Shown: positions 52,732-62,367, counted from the first letter of the stretch. The stretch: 62,983 nt of DNA from Flavobacteriaceae bacterium (GCA_947464335.1 CANHWG010000007.1:1-62983), one strand, 5' to 3'. A program made the numbers and translations. The notes: generated from the letters alone by a model not told the origin.

Positions 52732-53571
52732 ATGAACAATCTGCAATCCATTATAGAAAAAGCTTGGGAAAACCGAGAATTATTGAAAGACGAAACTACA
52801 TTAAAAACCATTAGAGAAGTTATTGCTTTACTAGACGCAGGTAGCTTGCGAGTTGCCGAACCAACTACTAATACTTCGTCTTCGCTCAGCACAGGCTCTT
52901 GGCAGGTAAACGAATGGGTAAAAAAAGCGGTGGTGATGTACTTTCCTATTCAAAAAATGGAAACTTGGGAAGCCGGAATTTTTGAATACCACGACAAGAT
53001 GGTATTAAAAACCGGATATGCTGAAAAAGGTATTCGAGTTGTACCTCCAGCAACCGCCAGGTATGGTGCTTACATTTCTAAAGGTGTAATTCTAATGCCA
53101 AGTTATGTTAATATTGGCGCTTATGTAGATGAAGGAACGATGGTTGATACTTGGGCAACGGTTGGTAGTTGTGCCCAAATAGGGAAAGAGGTTCATCTTT
53201 CTGGTGGCGTTGGAATTGGAGGTGTTTTAGAACCTTTACAAGCCGCTCCTGTAATTATAGAAGATGGCGCATTTATCGGTTCGAGGTGTATTGTTGTTGA
53301 AGGAGTTCGTGTCGAAAAAGAAGCTGTTCTTGGAGCTAATGTATGTCTGACTGCTTCCACAAAAATTATTGATGTAACCGGAAGTGAACCTATTGAATAC
53401 AAAGGATATGTTCCGGCACGTTCAGTGGTAATTCCAGGAAGTTATACTAAATCTTTTGCTGCAGGTGATTACCAAGTGCCGTGTGCTTTAATTATTGGAA
53501 CCCGAAAACCTTCAACCGATTTGAAAACATCTCTAAACAATGCGTTAAGAGAATACGACGTTGCGGTTTAG
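52732..53571 (+). CDS. dapD: Tetrahydrodipicolinate N-succinyltransferase
   Basis: A 279-residue enzyme of lysine and diaminopimelate synthesis that succinylates tetrahydrodipicolinate. N-terminal helical domain, then a left-handed beta-helix of hexapeptide repeats with VPPATARYGAYI, GTMVDTWATVGSCAQIG and GGVGIGGVLEPLQA. Length and motifs are typical. The start is the ATG at 52732. The GT9 gene follows after a short word array. Confidence 0.96.
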   Translation: MNNLQSIIEKAWENRELLKDETTLKTIREVIALLDAGSLRVAEPTTNTSSSLSTGSWQVNEWVKKAVVMYFPIQKMETWEAGIFEYHDKMVLKTGYAEKGIRVVPPATARYGAYISKGVILMPSYVNIGAYVDEGTMVDTWATVGSCAQIGKEVHLSGGVGIGGVLEPLQAAPVIIEDGAFIGSRCIVVEGVRVEKEAVLGANVCLTASTKIIDVTGSEPIEYKGYVPARSVVIPGSYTKSFAAGDYQVPCALIIGTRKPSTDLKTSLNNALREYDVAV

Positions 53572-53582
53572 AGTAACTTCGC

Positions 53583-53610
53583 ACTTCTAACTTCTAACTT
53601 CTAACTTTAA
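53583..53610 (+). repeat. ACTTCTA tandem array
   Basis: Three perfect copies of ACTTCTA (53583-53603) plus ACTTTAA, 7-bp period, lie between the dapD TAG and the next ATG. Confidence 0.8.
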
Positions 53611-53611
53611 A

Positions 53612-54661
53612 ATGAAAGTACTAGTTATTCAAATTAAAATGATTGGCGATGTTCTTGCAAGTACTGTCATTTGCGAAACTATCAAAAGAAATCATCCTGA
53701 AGCCGAAGTACATTATCTGATTCAGAAAAACACCTTTGCCGTTGTTGATAATAATCCGTTTATAGATAAGGTCATTTTTTTTGAACCAAACGAGCACAAA
53801 GGTTTTAAAAATTTGTATGACTTTGGCAAAAAATTAAAAAAAGACCATTACGATATTGTTATTGATGCCTATTGCAAATGGGACAGTATTTTACCCGCTT
53901 ATTTTTCGGGAGCCAAAACTAGAGTTGGACATTACAAATGGTATACTACTTTTTTTTATACCAAAACCGTAGTTCCCGATGCAGATTGTAATGCTACAGC
54001 CAATGCCTACAGACTATTACTTTCTAAAACAGCTTTGGGTAAAGAAGTGGAAATGATATATCCCAAAATCCACATAAGACCCGAAGAAATTGAAAATGCC
54101 AAAAAATCAATTGCAGCCAATTGTAATATGAGCAAACCGATTTTCATGATTGGTATTTTGGGCAGTGGAAAGAATAAAAGTTTACCTCCAAACTATATGG
54201 CAGAAACCTTAGACATCATTGCGAATGCCAATGACGTTCAAATGCTATTCAATTATATGCCAAATCAGTTTATCGAAGTCAAAGCTATTTATGATCTGTG
54301 TTTGCCAGGAACTCAAGCTAAAATCAACTTAGATTTTTATGCCAAAAGTTTGCGAGATTTTATTGCGTTACAATCGCAATGCGATGCATTGATAGGCAAT
54401 GAAGGTGGCGCTACCAACATGGCAAAAGCTTTAGAAATTCCGACATTTACTATTTATGCACCTTGGATAAATAGAACGTCTTGGAACATCAAAGAAGAAA
54501 CGGGCTATTATGATATTGTTCACTTGAGTGATTATCACCCAGAATTGTATCAAAAACACGCCAAAAACTATAAAGCATTAGCCTTTGAATGGTATGAGAA
54601 ATTAAAACCAGAATTGTTTGCAGAGAAATTAAAAGCGTTCGTAAACCGAATTACGAAGTAA
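53612..54661 (+). CDS. Glycosyltransferase family 9 (heptosyltransferase-like)
   Basis: A 349-residue GT-B enzyme. N-terminal VIQIKMIGDVLASTVICETIKRNHP and a C-terminal donor site GNEGGATNMAKALEIPTFTIYAPW are characteristic of GT9. These enzymes usually add heptose to the lipopolysaccharide core; the sugar here is unproven. Converges with the epimerase gene, overlapping by 11 bp. Confidence 0.9.
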   Translation: MKVLVIQIKMIGDVLASTVICETIKRNHPEAEVHYLIQKNTFAVVDNNPFIDKVIFFEPNEHKGFKNLYDFGKKLKKDHYDIVIDAYCKWDSILPAYFSGAKTRVGHYKWYTTFFYTKTVVPDADCNATANAYRLLLSKTALGKEVEMIYPKIHIRPEEIENAKKSIAANCNMSKPIFMIGILGSGKNKSLPPNYMAETLDIIANANDVQMLFNYMPNQFIEVKAIYDLCLPGTQAKINLDFYAKSLRDFIALQSQCDALIGNEGGATNMAKALEIPTFTIYAPWINRTSWNIKEETGYYDIVHLSDYHPELYQKHAKNYKALAFEWYEKLKPELFAEKLKAFVNRITK

Positions 54662-55595
54662 ACTTATCTAAATACCATTGCACTTGTTGCTCCAACCCTT
54701 TTTTGAATGTGACTTTAGGTTTGTAACCCAATAGTTTTCGGGCTTTATCAATCACCGCAGAAGTCTTTTCCTGATCGCCTTTTCGTGCCGGTTTGTGGTC
54801 GATAATCAGATTTTTGTTCATGATTTCTTCCACCAAATTAATGCCTTCTTGGGTAGTATGTACTTCGTCAGTTCCTAAGTTGATAATTTCGCCGTTTACG
54901 CTATCCTCTTTACCGATAACAGTTGCTAATCCATCAACAATATCACCTACATACGTGAAACTTCTTTCATGTTTTACGCTACCTTCAAAAAGAGGAAATG
55001 GTTTATTAGCATAAAGGTTTTCGATGAGTTTGGTATATAATTTTTCAGGACGTTCTCTTGGACCGTAAACCGAATACAATCTGATGGAACAAGCATTCAA
55101 TTTCCCTAAACGTTGTAACCCTAACACCAATTGTTCTGCCGCTAATTTGGTACTTCCGTAAAAAGATATTGGTTTGGTTGTTACATCTTCATCTACATTT
55201 GCCACCAATCCATAAACGGAAGAAGTTGCAATATTGATAAATGATTTTAGATTGGGATTGTATTGTAGTGTGGCGTCAATTAAATTTTGCGTTGCAAAAA
55301 TATTATTGGTCACGTAATCGGTCAAAGGCGTTTCTGCAGAAATACCGGGTTGTGCTGCTAAATGATAAATGTAATCGTAGGGATTATCAAATACCATTTG
55401 CAAATTTTCATTCAAATCGATTTCGAAAACAGTAATTCCTTTAGCTTTCAAATCAGCTGCATTTAAACGCTTTAAAGCTGGACTGTAATAATCATTAAAA
55501 TTATCCAAACCAACAACTTCATGTCCTAAATCGTGAAGCTTTTCACAAAGATGTGAAGCTATAAAACCTGCTGCTCCGGTGACTAGTATTCTCAT
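54651..55595 (-). CDS. NAD-dependent nucleotide-sugar epimerase (UDP-glucuronate/UDP-glucose 4-epimerase-like)
   Basis: A 314-residue extended SDR with GAAGFIASHL (7-16), SSVYG and the catalytic YGSTK (Y146, K150). The DNFNDYYSPALKRLN and QPGISAETP segments are typical of UDP-glucuronate 4-epimerases. It would supply an activated sugar for the neighbouring glycosyltransferases. Starts 3 nt after the upstream GT2 gene. Confidence 0.9.
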   Translation of the reverse strand: MRILVTGAAGFIASHLCEKLHDLGHEVVGLDNFNDYYSPALKRLNAADLKAKGITVFEIDLNENLQMVFDNPYDYIYHLAAQPGISAETPLTDYVTNNIFATQNLIDATLQYNPNLKSFINIATSSVYGLVANVDEDVTTKPISFYGSTKLAAEQLVLGLQRLGKLNACSIRLYSVYGPRERPEKLYTKLIENLYANKPFPLFEGSVKHERSFTYVGDIVDGLATVIGKEDSVNGEIINLGTDEVHTTQEGINLVEEIMNKNLIIDHKPARKGDQEKTSAVIDKARKLLGYKPKVTFKKGLEQQVQWYLDKFTS

Positions 55596-55598
55596 AAA

Positions 55599-56417
55599 CT
55601 AAAGTTTGTCCTTAATAATACCGAAAGGTGTCCAAACTATTTTTTTGTTTTTTACCTCTTTTCTGATAGCTAAATTAGCTGCCAATGATTCAGGCGTTTT
55701 GTAACCTCTAGGATGATCTAAATGTAAAACTATGGCTTTATGTCGAATTTGTTTTCCTTTGATACCATTATTTTCTAATCGTTCTCCAAACTCTCTATCT
55801 GGACCGCCATATTTCATTCGCTCATCATAACCGTTAATCGCAATCATATCTTCTCTAAAACCCGAAGAATTACAGTTGTTAAACGAGGCATTGGTTGGTG
55901 AGAAAAAATCTAAAATATTGGCCGATAAATCAGTTGCTCCGATTTTCAATTTATTTGAAAGATTTAATGTATCAATACTTTTTAACCATTTTAAATTAAA
56001 ACATCTACCCGATAAAATATCGTCTTTAGAAATTTCTGAACTCAATTTCATAGAAAGTTTGCAATATCCACCTGAAAGAAATCTACCTTTTTGGGCATAC
56101 TTTGCATGAATTTCTAAAAAATCTTTTCTAGGAATACAGTCGCCATCAGTCATCAATATATATTCATGAGAAGCTTCAATAATAGCAACGTTCAAAATTT
56201 CTTGACGTCTATAACCTAAGTCTTCGTGCCATAAATGACGCACCGGAACAGGATAATTTTTGGCATAACTATCAATCAACTCCTTGGTAGAAGCTCGTGA
56301 TCCATCGTCGGCAATAATCAATTCAAAATCTTTATATGTCTGAACACTGTAGCCAATTAATACTTTTTCTAACCATTCTTCGGCATTGTAGGTACTAACT
56401 ATAACTGATATTTTCAT
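55599..56417 (-). CDS. Glycosyltransferase family 2 (copy 1)
   Basis: A 272-residue GT-A enzyme with VSTYNAEEW, IADDGS, TDGDCIPRKDF (metal-binding DxD-like) and YGGPDREFGERLENNG, a C-terminal galactosyltransferase-type motif. The start at 56417 is chosen because a -7 box ends 19 nt upstream and the length then equals its neighbour's 272 residues; an ATG at 56438 would lie inside that box. Closely similar to the adjacent gene, so a tandem duplicate. Confidence 0.9.
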   Translation of the reverse strand: MKISVIVSTYNAEEWLEKVLIGYSVQTYKDFELIIADDGSRASTKELIDSYAKNYPVPVRHLWHEDLGYRRQEILNVAIIEASHEYILMTDGDCIPRKDFLEIHAKYAQKGRFLSGGYCKLSMKLSSEISKDDILSGRCFNLKWLKSIDTLNLSNKLKIGATDLSANILDFFSPTNASFNNCNSSGFREDMIAINGYDERMKYGGPDREFGERLENNGIKGKQIRHKAIVLHLDHPRGYKTPESLAANLAIRKEVKNKKIVWTPFGIIKDKL

Positions 56418-56435
56418 AGTGTGATAATTATGGTG

Positions 56436-56443
56436 CAAAGGTA
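56436..56443 (-). promoter_or_regulatory. -7 box of GT2 copy 1
   Basis: The minus strand reads TACCTTTG, between the two GT2 genes. Confidence 0.5.
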
Positions 56444-56444
56444 A

Positions 56445-57263
56445 TTATATTTTCAATGTATCAATCCCATTCTCAATTCGTATTATTTTGTGCTTTTTAT
56501 TATAATGGCGAATTTCCATATTTTGTTTTATTCTTTCTTTGTTGGCATATCCTCGCGCATGGTCTAAGTGAAGACAAATTGCACTATACCGAATTTGTTT
56601 AGACAACATACCATTATTAAACATTCTTTCTCCCAATTCTCTATCCATTCCACCGTAATCCATTGCTTCATTAAAACCGTTGACGTCTAAAATATCTTGC
56701 TTAAACCCTGACGAATTGTGTCCGTTCCAGGAGCGTTTTGTTGGGGTAAGCCAATTCATAAATGCAGCAAAATAGTTATTGTGCGTGAGTTTCGAGACTT
56801 TAAAATTTGCTTGTAAACCTTGTTTAATTAACCAAGAAATATTAAAACACTTTTGACTGATAATATGATCATCTGAAATTTCATTTGAAATAGACATAGG
56901 CAATTTAAAATAACCTCCCGATAGAAAATATCCTTCTTGCTTTTCTTTGACATGAACAGCCACAAAATCTTTTCTGGGAATACAATCGCCATCGGTAAAT
57001 AATAAATAATCGGAATTGGATTTTAAAATGGCTTTATTTAAAATTCTAGATTTTCTAAAACCAAGGTCTTGCTGCCAAACATGAATAATTGGGTGTTTAA
57101 ATTTTTCAGCAAACAAATTAATAATATCTACCGTTTTTTGAGTAGAACCATCATCTGCAATTACTACTTCAAAGTCTTTTTCAGTTTGAACGGTAAAGCC
57201 CAAAAGCACTTTGCGCAACCATTCTTCTGAGTTGTAAGTAGTAATTATGACTGATAATTTCAT
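56445..57263 (-). CDS. Glycosyltransferase family 2 (copy 2)
   Basis: A 272-residue GT-A enzyme with the same motif order as copy 1: TTYNSEEW, IADDGST, TDGDCIPRKDF, YGGMDRELGERMFNNG. The middle acceptor region (~145-200) differs most, suggesting a different acceptor. Donor sugar unknown. Divergent from the pyruvyltransferase-like gene. Confidence 0.9.
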   Translation of the reverse strand: MKLSVIITTYNSEEWLRKVLLGFTVQTEKDFEVVIADDGSTQKTVDIINLFAEKFKHPIIHVWQQDLGFRKSRILNKAILKSNSDYLLFTDGDCIPRKDFVAVHVKEKQEGYFLSGGYFKLPMSISNEISDDHIISQKCFNISWLIKQGLQANFKVSKLTHNNYFAAFMNWLTPTKRSWNGHNSSGFKQDILDVNGFNEAMDYGGMDRELGERMFNNGMLSKQIRYSAICLHLDHARGYANKERIKQNMEIRHYNKKHKIIRIENGIDTLKI

Positions 57264-57411
57264 CTAGATATAAAAATGGAAATTACACTTTTTTAGGTAA
57301 TGACGATTAGTTTTTCAGGTTAATTTTGAAAGTATTATTCTTCGTAAAAGTAACCAATTGGCTTTTAGACTCAAACAAAATGATTATTTTTACCAAAAAT
57401 AATTGAACCAC

Positions 57412-58326
57412 ATGCCGCTAACTGATTTTCTTTTAAACAAATTATCTCATTTTAATCGAACTGCCCGTAAAAAAGAAGTTATCAATAGGATACTAAAAAA
57501 TCCAACACAAGAAAATCTTGACGTAGTGAATTTACACCGCTATGACCCAACAAATATTGGAGATTATTACTGTGGTGTTCATCATTATTTTGACGAACTA
57601 AAAGGAAAATATCTTGATATTTTTGACTACAAAAGAGATACCGAAACGCGTGATAATTGGCATGAAAAAATTACAAAAAACGCTTTAATTATTGGTGGAG
57701 GCGGATTGTTAAATCGGGATGGTTTTGATTTGCAAATGAAACTTTTTGAACAACTTGGTGAAAAAGGAAAGAAAACCGTGCTTTGGGGTTTGGGTCATAA
57801 TGCAAAAGAGAAAAGCACTTACGGCAAAATTTCCAAATACAACATTGACACTTCAAAATTTGGTTTAGTTGGCGTTCGCGATTATGGGATGAAAGAAGAG
57901 TGGGTTCCGTGTGTGAGTTGTTTGCATCCAATTTTTGATGAAACACACGAAGTAAAAAATGAAATCGGGATGATTTTCCATAAAAAAACTTTAAACGATA
58001 AAAACATTCTCAAAAAATTTGAACAATTTCCATCAACAGCCAACAATGCCGTTTTTGAAGATGTAGTAAAATTTATTGGCGAAACAGACACTATATTAAC
58101 CGATAGTTATCATGCCATGTATTGGTCGGTGATGTTAGGCAAAAAAGTGATGGTATTTCCTAATTCTTCTAAATTTTATAATTTCAAATACCAACCCGTT
58201 ATTTCAACTTTCTCTAATTTTGAAAACGATTTAAAAAAAGTTCATTCTTACACTGGAGTTTTAGAAGAGTGTCGAGAAACCAATTTGAAATTTGCCAATA
58301 AAGCTTTTGATTATTTAAATTTATAA
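57412..58326 (+). CDS. Polysaccharide pyruvyl transferase family protein
   Basis: A 304-residue protein with the family pattern NIGDYYCGVHH near the N-terminus, LIIGGGGLLNRDGF, LWGLGHNAKE, and the C-terminal TDSYHAMYWSVMLGKKV. Members add ketal pyruvate or act as glycosyltransferases on capsule and cell-wall glycans. The ATG at 57412 is preferred to a TTG at 57403. The next gene starts 5 nt later. Confidence 0.87.
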   Translation: MPLTDFLLNKLSHFNRTARKKEVINRILKNPTQENLDVVNLHRYDPTNIGDYYCGVHHYFDELKGKYLDIFDYKRDTETRDNWHEKITKNALIIGGGGLLNRDGFDLQMKLFEQLGEKGKKTVLWGLGHNAKEKSTYGKISKYNIDTSKFGLVGVRDYGMKEEWVPCVSCLHPIFDETHEVKNEIGMIFHKKTLNDKNILKKFEQFPSTANNAVFEDVVKFIGETDTILTDSYHAMYWSVMLGKKVMVFPNSSKFYNFKYQPVISTFSNFENDLKKVHSYTGVLEECRETNLKFANKAFDYLNL

Positions 58327-58331
58327 ATGCT

Positions 58332-59183
58332 ATGTTTCATCATCTTTTAGTTACTCGTTTCAACCTTAGAAATCCGGAATGGGATGTTACCAAGAACAAC
58401 GAAAAACTGCTTACCGACGACTGGATGGAAGAACGCATGTGGTTTTTTGAAAACTTTTGCTTTCCGACCATAGTTTCACAAACCAATCAAAACTTTGAAT
58501 GGTTACTCTATTTTGATAAAACTACGTCTGAAAAATATCAAAAAAGAATGTCGGAATTGATCGTGAACCAACCTAATTTCAAAGTGTTTTACATTGATGG
58601 TATGCCTCAATTTTATGGTGAACTAAAGAAATACATTGAAGCTATTCCAAATAAAAAACCATTCATCATTACCTCTCGAATTGATAATGATGATGCCGTT
58701 CATAAAGATTTTATTAATGAAGTACAACTTCAGTTTAACGAACAGGAATATTTAGTATTAGATAGTATTAAGGGCTATTCTTTGCAAATTCATCCTACGG
58801 TCATGTTGGGTAAAAAAGAACATATATTTAATCCTTTCATGAGTTTGATTGAAAAAAATGAAGATCCAAAAACCATTTGGTATTATCATCACAATATGTG
58901 GAAAAAAGAAACCCGTATCAAACAGTTAATGCACAAAAGACTTTGGATTGCTGTGATTCACGAAAAAAACAAAGTCAATAATTTTAATGGTTATGACAAC
59001 GTAATTTGGGAAAAATTAAAAGCTGATTTTATCCTATCGGAAGAAGCGAATGAGTTCATAAAAAACAAAATAGTGCCTCACCGTAAATGGTTAAAACTAA
59101 GCTGGAAAAATAAAATTATTGTCAAGTATAAAGTCATTAGTAAGAGTTTTAAAAAGTTCTTTGGTGTATACAAATTCAAATAA
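58332..59183 (+). CDS. Putative rhamnosyl transferase family glycosyltransferase
   Basis: A 283-residue protein resembling the family annotated as putative rhamnosyl transferase: HLLVTRFNLR at the start, W...R..FF..FC.PTI.SQTNQNFEWLLYFD, and ITSRIDNDDAVHKDFI with a DxD-like metal site. The acceptor is presumably the surface glycan built by its neighbours. Assignment is by motif resemblance. Confidence 0.8.
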   Translation: MFHHLLVTRFNLRNPEWDVTKNNEKLLTDDWMEERMWFFENFCFPTIVSQTNQNFEWLLYFDKTTSEKYQKRMSELIVNQPNFKVFYIDGMPQFYGELKKYIEAIPNKKPFIITSRIDNDDAVHKDFINEVQLQFNEQEYLVLDSIKGYSLQIHPTVMLGKKEHIFNPFMSLIEKNEDPKTIWYYHHNMWKKETRIKQLMHKRLWIAVIHEKNKVNNFNGYDNVIWEKLKADFILSEEANEFIKNKIVPHRKWLKLSWKNKIIVKYKVISKSFKKFFGVYKFK

Positions 59184-59186
59184 ATT

Positions 59187-59756
59187 ATGAGCGACATCAA
59201 TTCTGAAGTACACAAAGCTTTCGAAGTTATACAAAATGGCGGTATCATTCTTTATCCAACCGATACAATTTGGGGGATCGGCTGTGATGCTGCCAATGCT
59301 GAAGCCGTGAAAAAAATATATGCGTTAAAGCAACGAGAAGAATCAAAAAGTTTAATTGTTTTGATGAACGGAGAAAAAATGATGTATACTGTTTTTAAAG
59401 ATATTCCTGAAACGGCCTGGCAAATTCTTGATTTATCGGAAAAACCAACTTCTCTAGTTCTTGACAATCCAAGAAATGTAGCGGAAAATATTATTAGCGA
59501 TGACAAATCACTTGGAATTCGAATAGTGAAAGAACCGTTTTGTTTCAAACTGATGGAACGTATGAAAAAACCATTAGTTTCTACCTCGGCTAATATTTCG
59601 GGAAGTAGTGCACCAAAATCTTTCAAAGAAATTAGTCCCGAAATTATAAATGGTGTAGACTATGTAGTAAATTTGCATCGAGAAAAAATTTGTGATAAAC
59701 CTTCAACGATTATTAAACTTTCGTTAGATAATCAAGTGAAAATTATTCGCAAATAG
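59187..59756 (+). CDS. tsaC: L-threonylcarbamoyladenylate synthase (TsaC/YrdC)
   Basis: A 189-residue YrdC-domain protein that makes TC-AMP for the t6A37 modification of tRNA. The motif GGIILYPTDTIWGIGCDA and the KxR-S catalytic pattern (KQREESKSL) with STSANISG are intact. It is the short, single-domain form. It begins 3 nt after the glycosyltransferase and so is probably read from the same transcript. Confidence 0.93.
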   Translation: MSDINSEVHKAFEVIQNGGIILYPTDTIWGIGCDAANAEAVKKIYALKQREESKSLIVLMNGEKMMYTVFKDIPETAWQILDLSEKPTSLVLDNPRNVAENIISDDKSLGIRIVKEPFCFKLMERMKKPLVSTSANISGSSAPKSFKEISPEIINGVDYVVNLHREKICDKPSTIIKLSLDNQVKIIRK

Positions 59757-59763
59757 AGTCTAT

Positions 59764-59836
59764 TTGTCATTCCGAGGTACAGGGAATCTCATTACTTTAT
59801 CAGGATTATGTGATTTCTCCTTTGTCGAAATGACAA
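59764..59836. repeat. REP-like palindrome (imperfect)
   Basis: TTGTCATTCCGAGG... at 59764 is mirrored by ...TCGAAATGACAA ending at 59836. The ends TTGTCATT/AATGACAA are identical to the copy at 13104-13180, while the inner arms have diverged. Confidence 0.75.
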
Positions 59837-59852
59837 GATTGAAAAAAATAAA

Positions 59853-61271
59853 ATGAACTATAAAACTGCCTTAAAAAATAACATCTTTGAAATCATTTCA
59901 AAAGCTTCACAAGAACTAAAATTGGAAAGTTATGTGATTGGTGGATTTGTTCGTGACTACTTGTTGCAACGTAATTTCAAGAAAGATATTGACATTGTTG
60001 CAATTGGTTCTGGAATTGACTTAGCCCTAAAAGTTTCCGAATTATTACCCAACAAACCCAAAGTTCAGGTTTTTAAAAACTATGGAACTGCTATGCTTCG
60101 TTATAAAGAAATCGACATCGAGTTTGTGGGTGCGAGAAAAGAAAGTTATGCCGAGCACAGCCGAAATCCTGTTGTAGAAAACGGTACGTTAGAAGACGAC
60201 CAAAACCGACGTGATTTTACTATTAATGCTCTCGCTTTTTCATTAAATAATGAAAACTATGGTGACTTAGTTGACCCTTTTGACGGATTGACTGATTTAG
60301 AAAACAAAATACTCAGAACACCTTTAAGCCCAGACATCACTTATTCAGATGATCCGCTGCGAATGATGCGCGCTATTCGTTTTGCAACACAATTAAATTT
60401 TACTATTGAAGCAAATTCATTAGAAGCCATCGAAAGAAATAAAGATCGAATTAAAATCATATCGGGAGAACGAATTGTAGATGAATTGAACAAAATTTTG
60501 GAAACACCGAAACCATCAATTGGTTTTCTACATTTATATAAAACCGGCTTACTCGATATTATTTTACCCGAATTAACAGCACTGAACAACGTTGAAGAAA
60601 TTGAAGGTCATACGCATAAAAACAATTTTTACCACACTTTAGAAGTAGTCGATAATATATGCCCGAATACCGACGATGTTTGGTTGCGCTGGGCGGCACT
60701 TTTGCATGACATAGGAAAAGCACCGACGAAACGTTTCAACAAAAAACAAGGATGGACCTTTCACGGTCACGAGTTTTTGGGTGGAAAAATGGTAAAGAAA
60801 ATCTTTGAACGATTACACATGCCCTTAAACCAAAAAATGAAGTTTGTAGCCAAAATGGTGATGTTGAGCTCTAGACCAATTGTACTTTCGGAAGATATTG
60901 TTACGGATTCGGCAGTGCGTCGTTTGGTTTTTGATGCCGGCGAAGATGTAGATAATTTGATGACGCTTTGTGAAGCGGATATAACGACCAAAAACCCAGC
61001 AAAATTTAAGAAGTATCACAACAATTTTGATATTGTACGTCGCAAAATCATTGAAGTGGAAGAGCGCGATCATGTTCGCAATTTTCAGCCGCCAATTTCG
61101 GGCGAAGAAATCATGCAACTATTTGATTTAAAACCTTCTCGTGAAATCGGAATCTTGAAAGAATCGGTTAAAGAAGCTATTTTGGAAGGTGAAATTCCAA
61201 ACGACTATGAAGCTGCCTATGCATTTGTTTTGAGACAAGCTGAAAAATTGGGATTAAAAAAAGTTGTCTAA
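59853..61271 (+). CDS. cca: CCA tRNA nucleotidyltransferase with HD domain
   Basis: A 472-residue polymerase-beta-fold enzyme. GGFVRDYLL and KDIDIVAIGSG hold the catalytic aspartates, RRDFTINALAF and DPLRMMRAIRFA are the following motifs, and a C-terminal HD domain has LLHDIGKAP and HEFLGG. It adds or repairs the CCA end of tRNA. A poly(A) polymerase is the alternative, less likely in this phylum. Confidence 0.92.
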   Translation: MNYKTALKNNIFEIISKASQELKLESYVIGGFVRDYLLQRNFKKDIDIVAIGSGIDLALKVSELLPNKPKVQVFKNYGTAMLRYKEIDIEFVGARKESYAEHSRNPVVENGTLEDDQNRRDFTINALAFSLNNENYGDLVDPFDGLTDLENKILRTPLSPDITYSDDPLRMMRAIRFATQLNFTIEANSLEAIERNKDRIKIISGERIVDELNKILETPKPSIGFLHLYKTGLLDIILPELTALNNVEEIEGHTHKNNFYHTLEVVDNICPNTDDVWLRWAALLHDIGKAPTKRFNKKQGWTFHGHEFLGGKMVKKIFERLHMPLNQKMKFVAKMVMLSSRPIVLSEDIVTDSAVRRLVFDAGEDVDNLMTLCEADITTKNPAKFKKYHNNFDIVRRKIIEVEERDHVRNFQPPISGEEIMQLFDLKPSREIGILKESVKEAILEGEIPNDYEAAYAFVLRQAEKLGLKKVV

Positions 61272-61322
61272 ATTGGTATTAGATTAACGATTGTTGATGC
61301 CTCTACTTCTATCTTTATTAGT

Positions 61323-61330
61323 TAATTTTG
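61323..61330 (+). promoter_or_regulatory. -7 box of ctaA
   Basis: TAATTTTG, an exact TAnnTTTG match 17 nt before the ATG at 61348. Confidence 0.5.
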
Positions 61331-61347
61331 CACAAGATTTTAAATAA

Positions 61348-62367
61348 ATGAAAAAAGACAAAGCCGTTATTTATTGGCTCCTTTCGGGTTGCGTTTTGGT
61401 ATTTATTATGGTTGTCGTTGGCGGTATTACTCGTTTGACCAATTCGGGTTTATCAATGACCGATTGGCATTTGGTTACCGATACTTTTCCGCCTTTAACC
61501 GAAGCTAAGTGGAATGCTGCTTTTGAAGAATACAAGAAGTTTCCCGAATATCAAAAAATTAATATTCATAACGACTTTACCCTTGCGGATTATAAATTTA
61601 TTTATTTTTGGGAATGGTTTCACCGTTTTATTGGTAGAATCATTGGTTTGGTTTTCATTATTCCATTTGTCTATTTTTTAATCCAAAAAAGAATTAATAA
61701 GGACACGCTTAGTAAATGTTTCATCCTTCTCGGAATGGGAGCTTTACAAGGTTTCTTTGGTTGGTTTATGGTAAAAAGTGGCTTAGTTGACCATCCAGAT
61801 GTGAGTCATTTTCGACTAGCGCTACATTTAACGTTTGCTTTTATAACGTTTGCTTACACGCTTTGGGTTGCCTTAGATTTGATTTATCCAGAAAGAAATC
61901 AAGTAATTGTGCCACTCAAAAAACTAGCTCGAATTACCTTAGTTTTTCTTGTAATTCAAATAATTTACGGTGGATTTGTTGCAGGTTTGAGTGCTGGATT
62001 AATTCACAACAATTGGCCTTTAATGAGTGATGGACAATTTTTTCACGAAAGTATAGCTTTAGAAAAAGACTCTTGGCTACTCCGTTTCACTGAAGGCAAA
62101 AGTGGTGTGCAATTCGTTCATAGAACTATGGCTTATGTAGTGGTTGGATTAATTTTGTTTTTATATTTAAGAAGTAAAAAATACACGCTTTCAATACAAC
62201 AACAAAATGGCTTGAATGCATTGGTTGTATTAGTTTTTGTTCAATTCGCTTTAGGAGTTTTTACGTTACTATATAGTGTACCGCTTTGGTTGGGATTATT
62301 GCATCAAGTGATGGCTTTCTTTCTACTAACAGCCATGACGTATACATTACATCGATTATCAAAATAA
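61348..62367 (+). CDS. ctaA: Haem A synthase (COX15/CtaA)
   Basis: A 339-residue membrane enzyme with eight helices. It oxidises the methyl group of haem O to the formyl of haem A. Conserved features: VGGITRLTNSGLSMTDW, the EWFHRFIGR histidine, HLTFAF, QFVHRTMAY and LLHQVMAFF. The cbb3 oxidase in this window does not use haem A, so the genome must also carry an aa3-type oxidase. Length is typical of the two-repeat COX15 form. Confidence 0.94.
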   Translation: MKKDKAVIYWLLSGCVLVFIMVVVGGITRLTNSGLSMTDWHLVTDTFPPLTEAKWNAAFEEYKKFPEYQKINIHNDFTLADYKFIYFWEWFHRFIGRIIGLVFIIPFVYFLIQKRINKDTLSKCFILLGMGALQGFFGWFMVKSGLVDHPDVSHFRLALHLTFAFITFAYTLWVALDLIYPERNQVIVPLKKLARITLVFLVIQIIYGGFVAGLSAGLIHNNWPLMSDGQFFHESIALEKDSWLLRFTEGKSGVQFVHRTMAYVVVGLILFLYLRSKKYTLSIQQQNGLNALVVLVFVQFALGVFTLLYSVPLWLGLLHQVMAFFLLTAMTYTLHRLSK

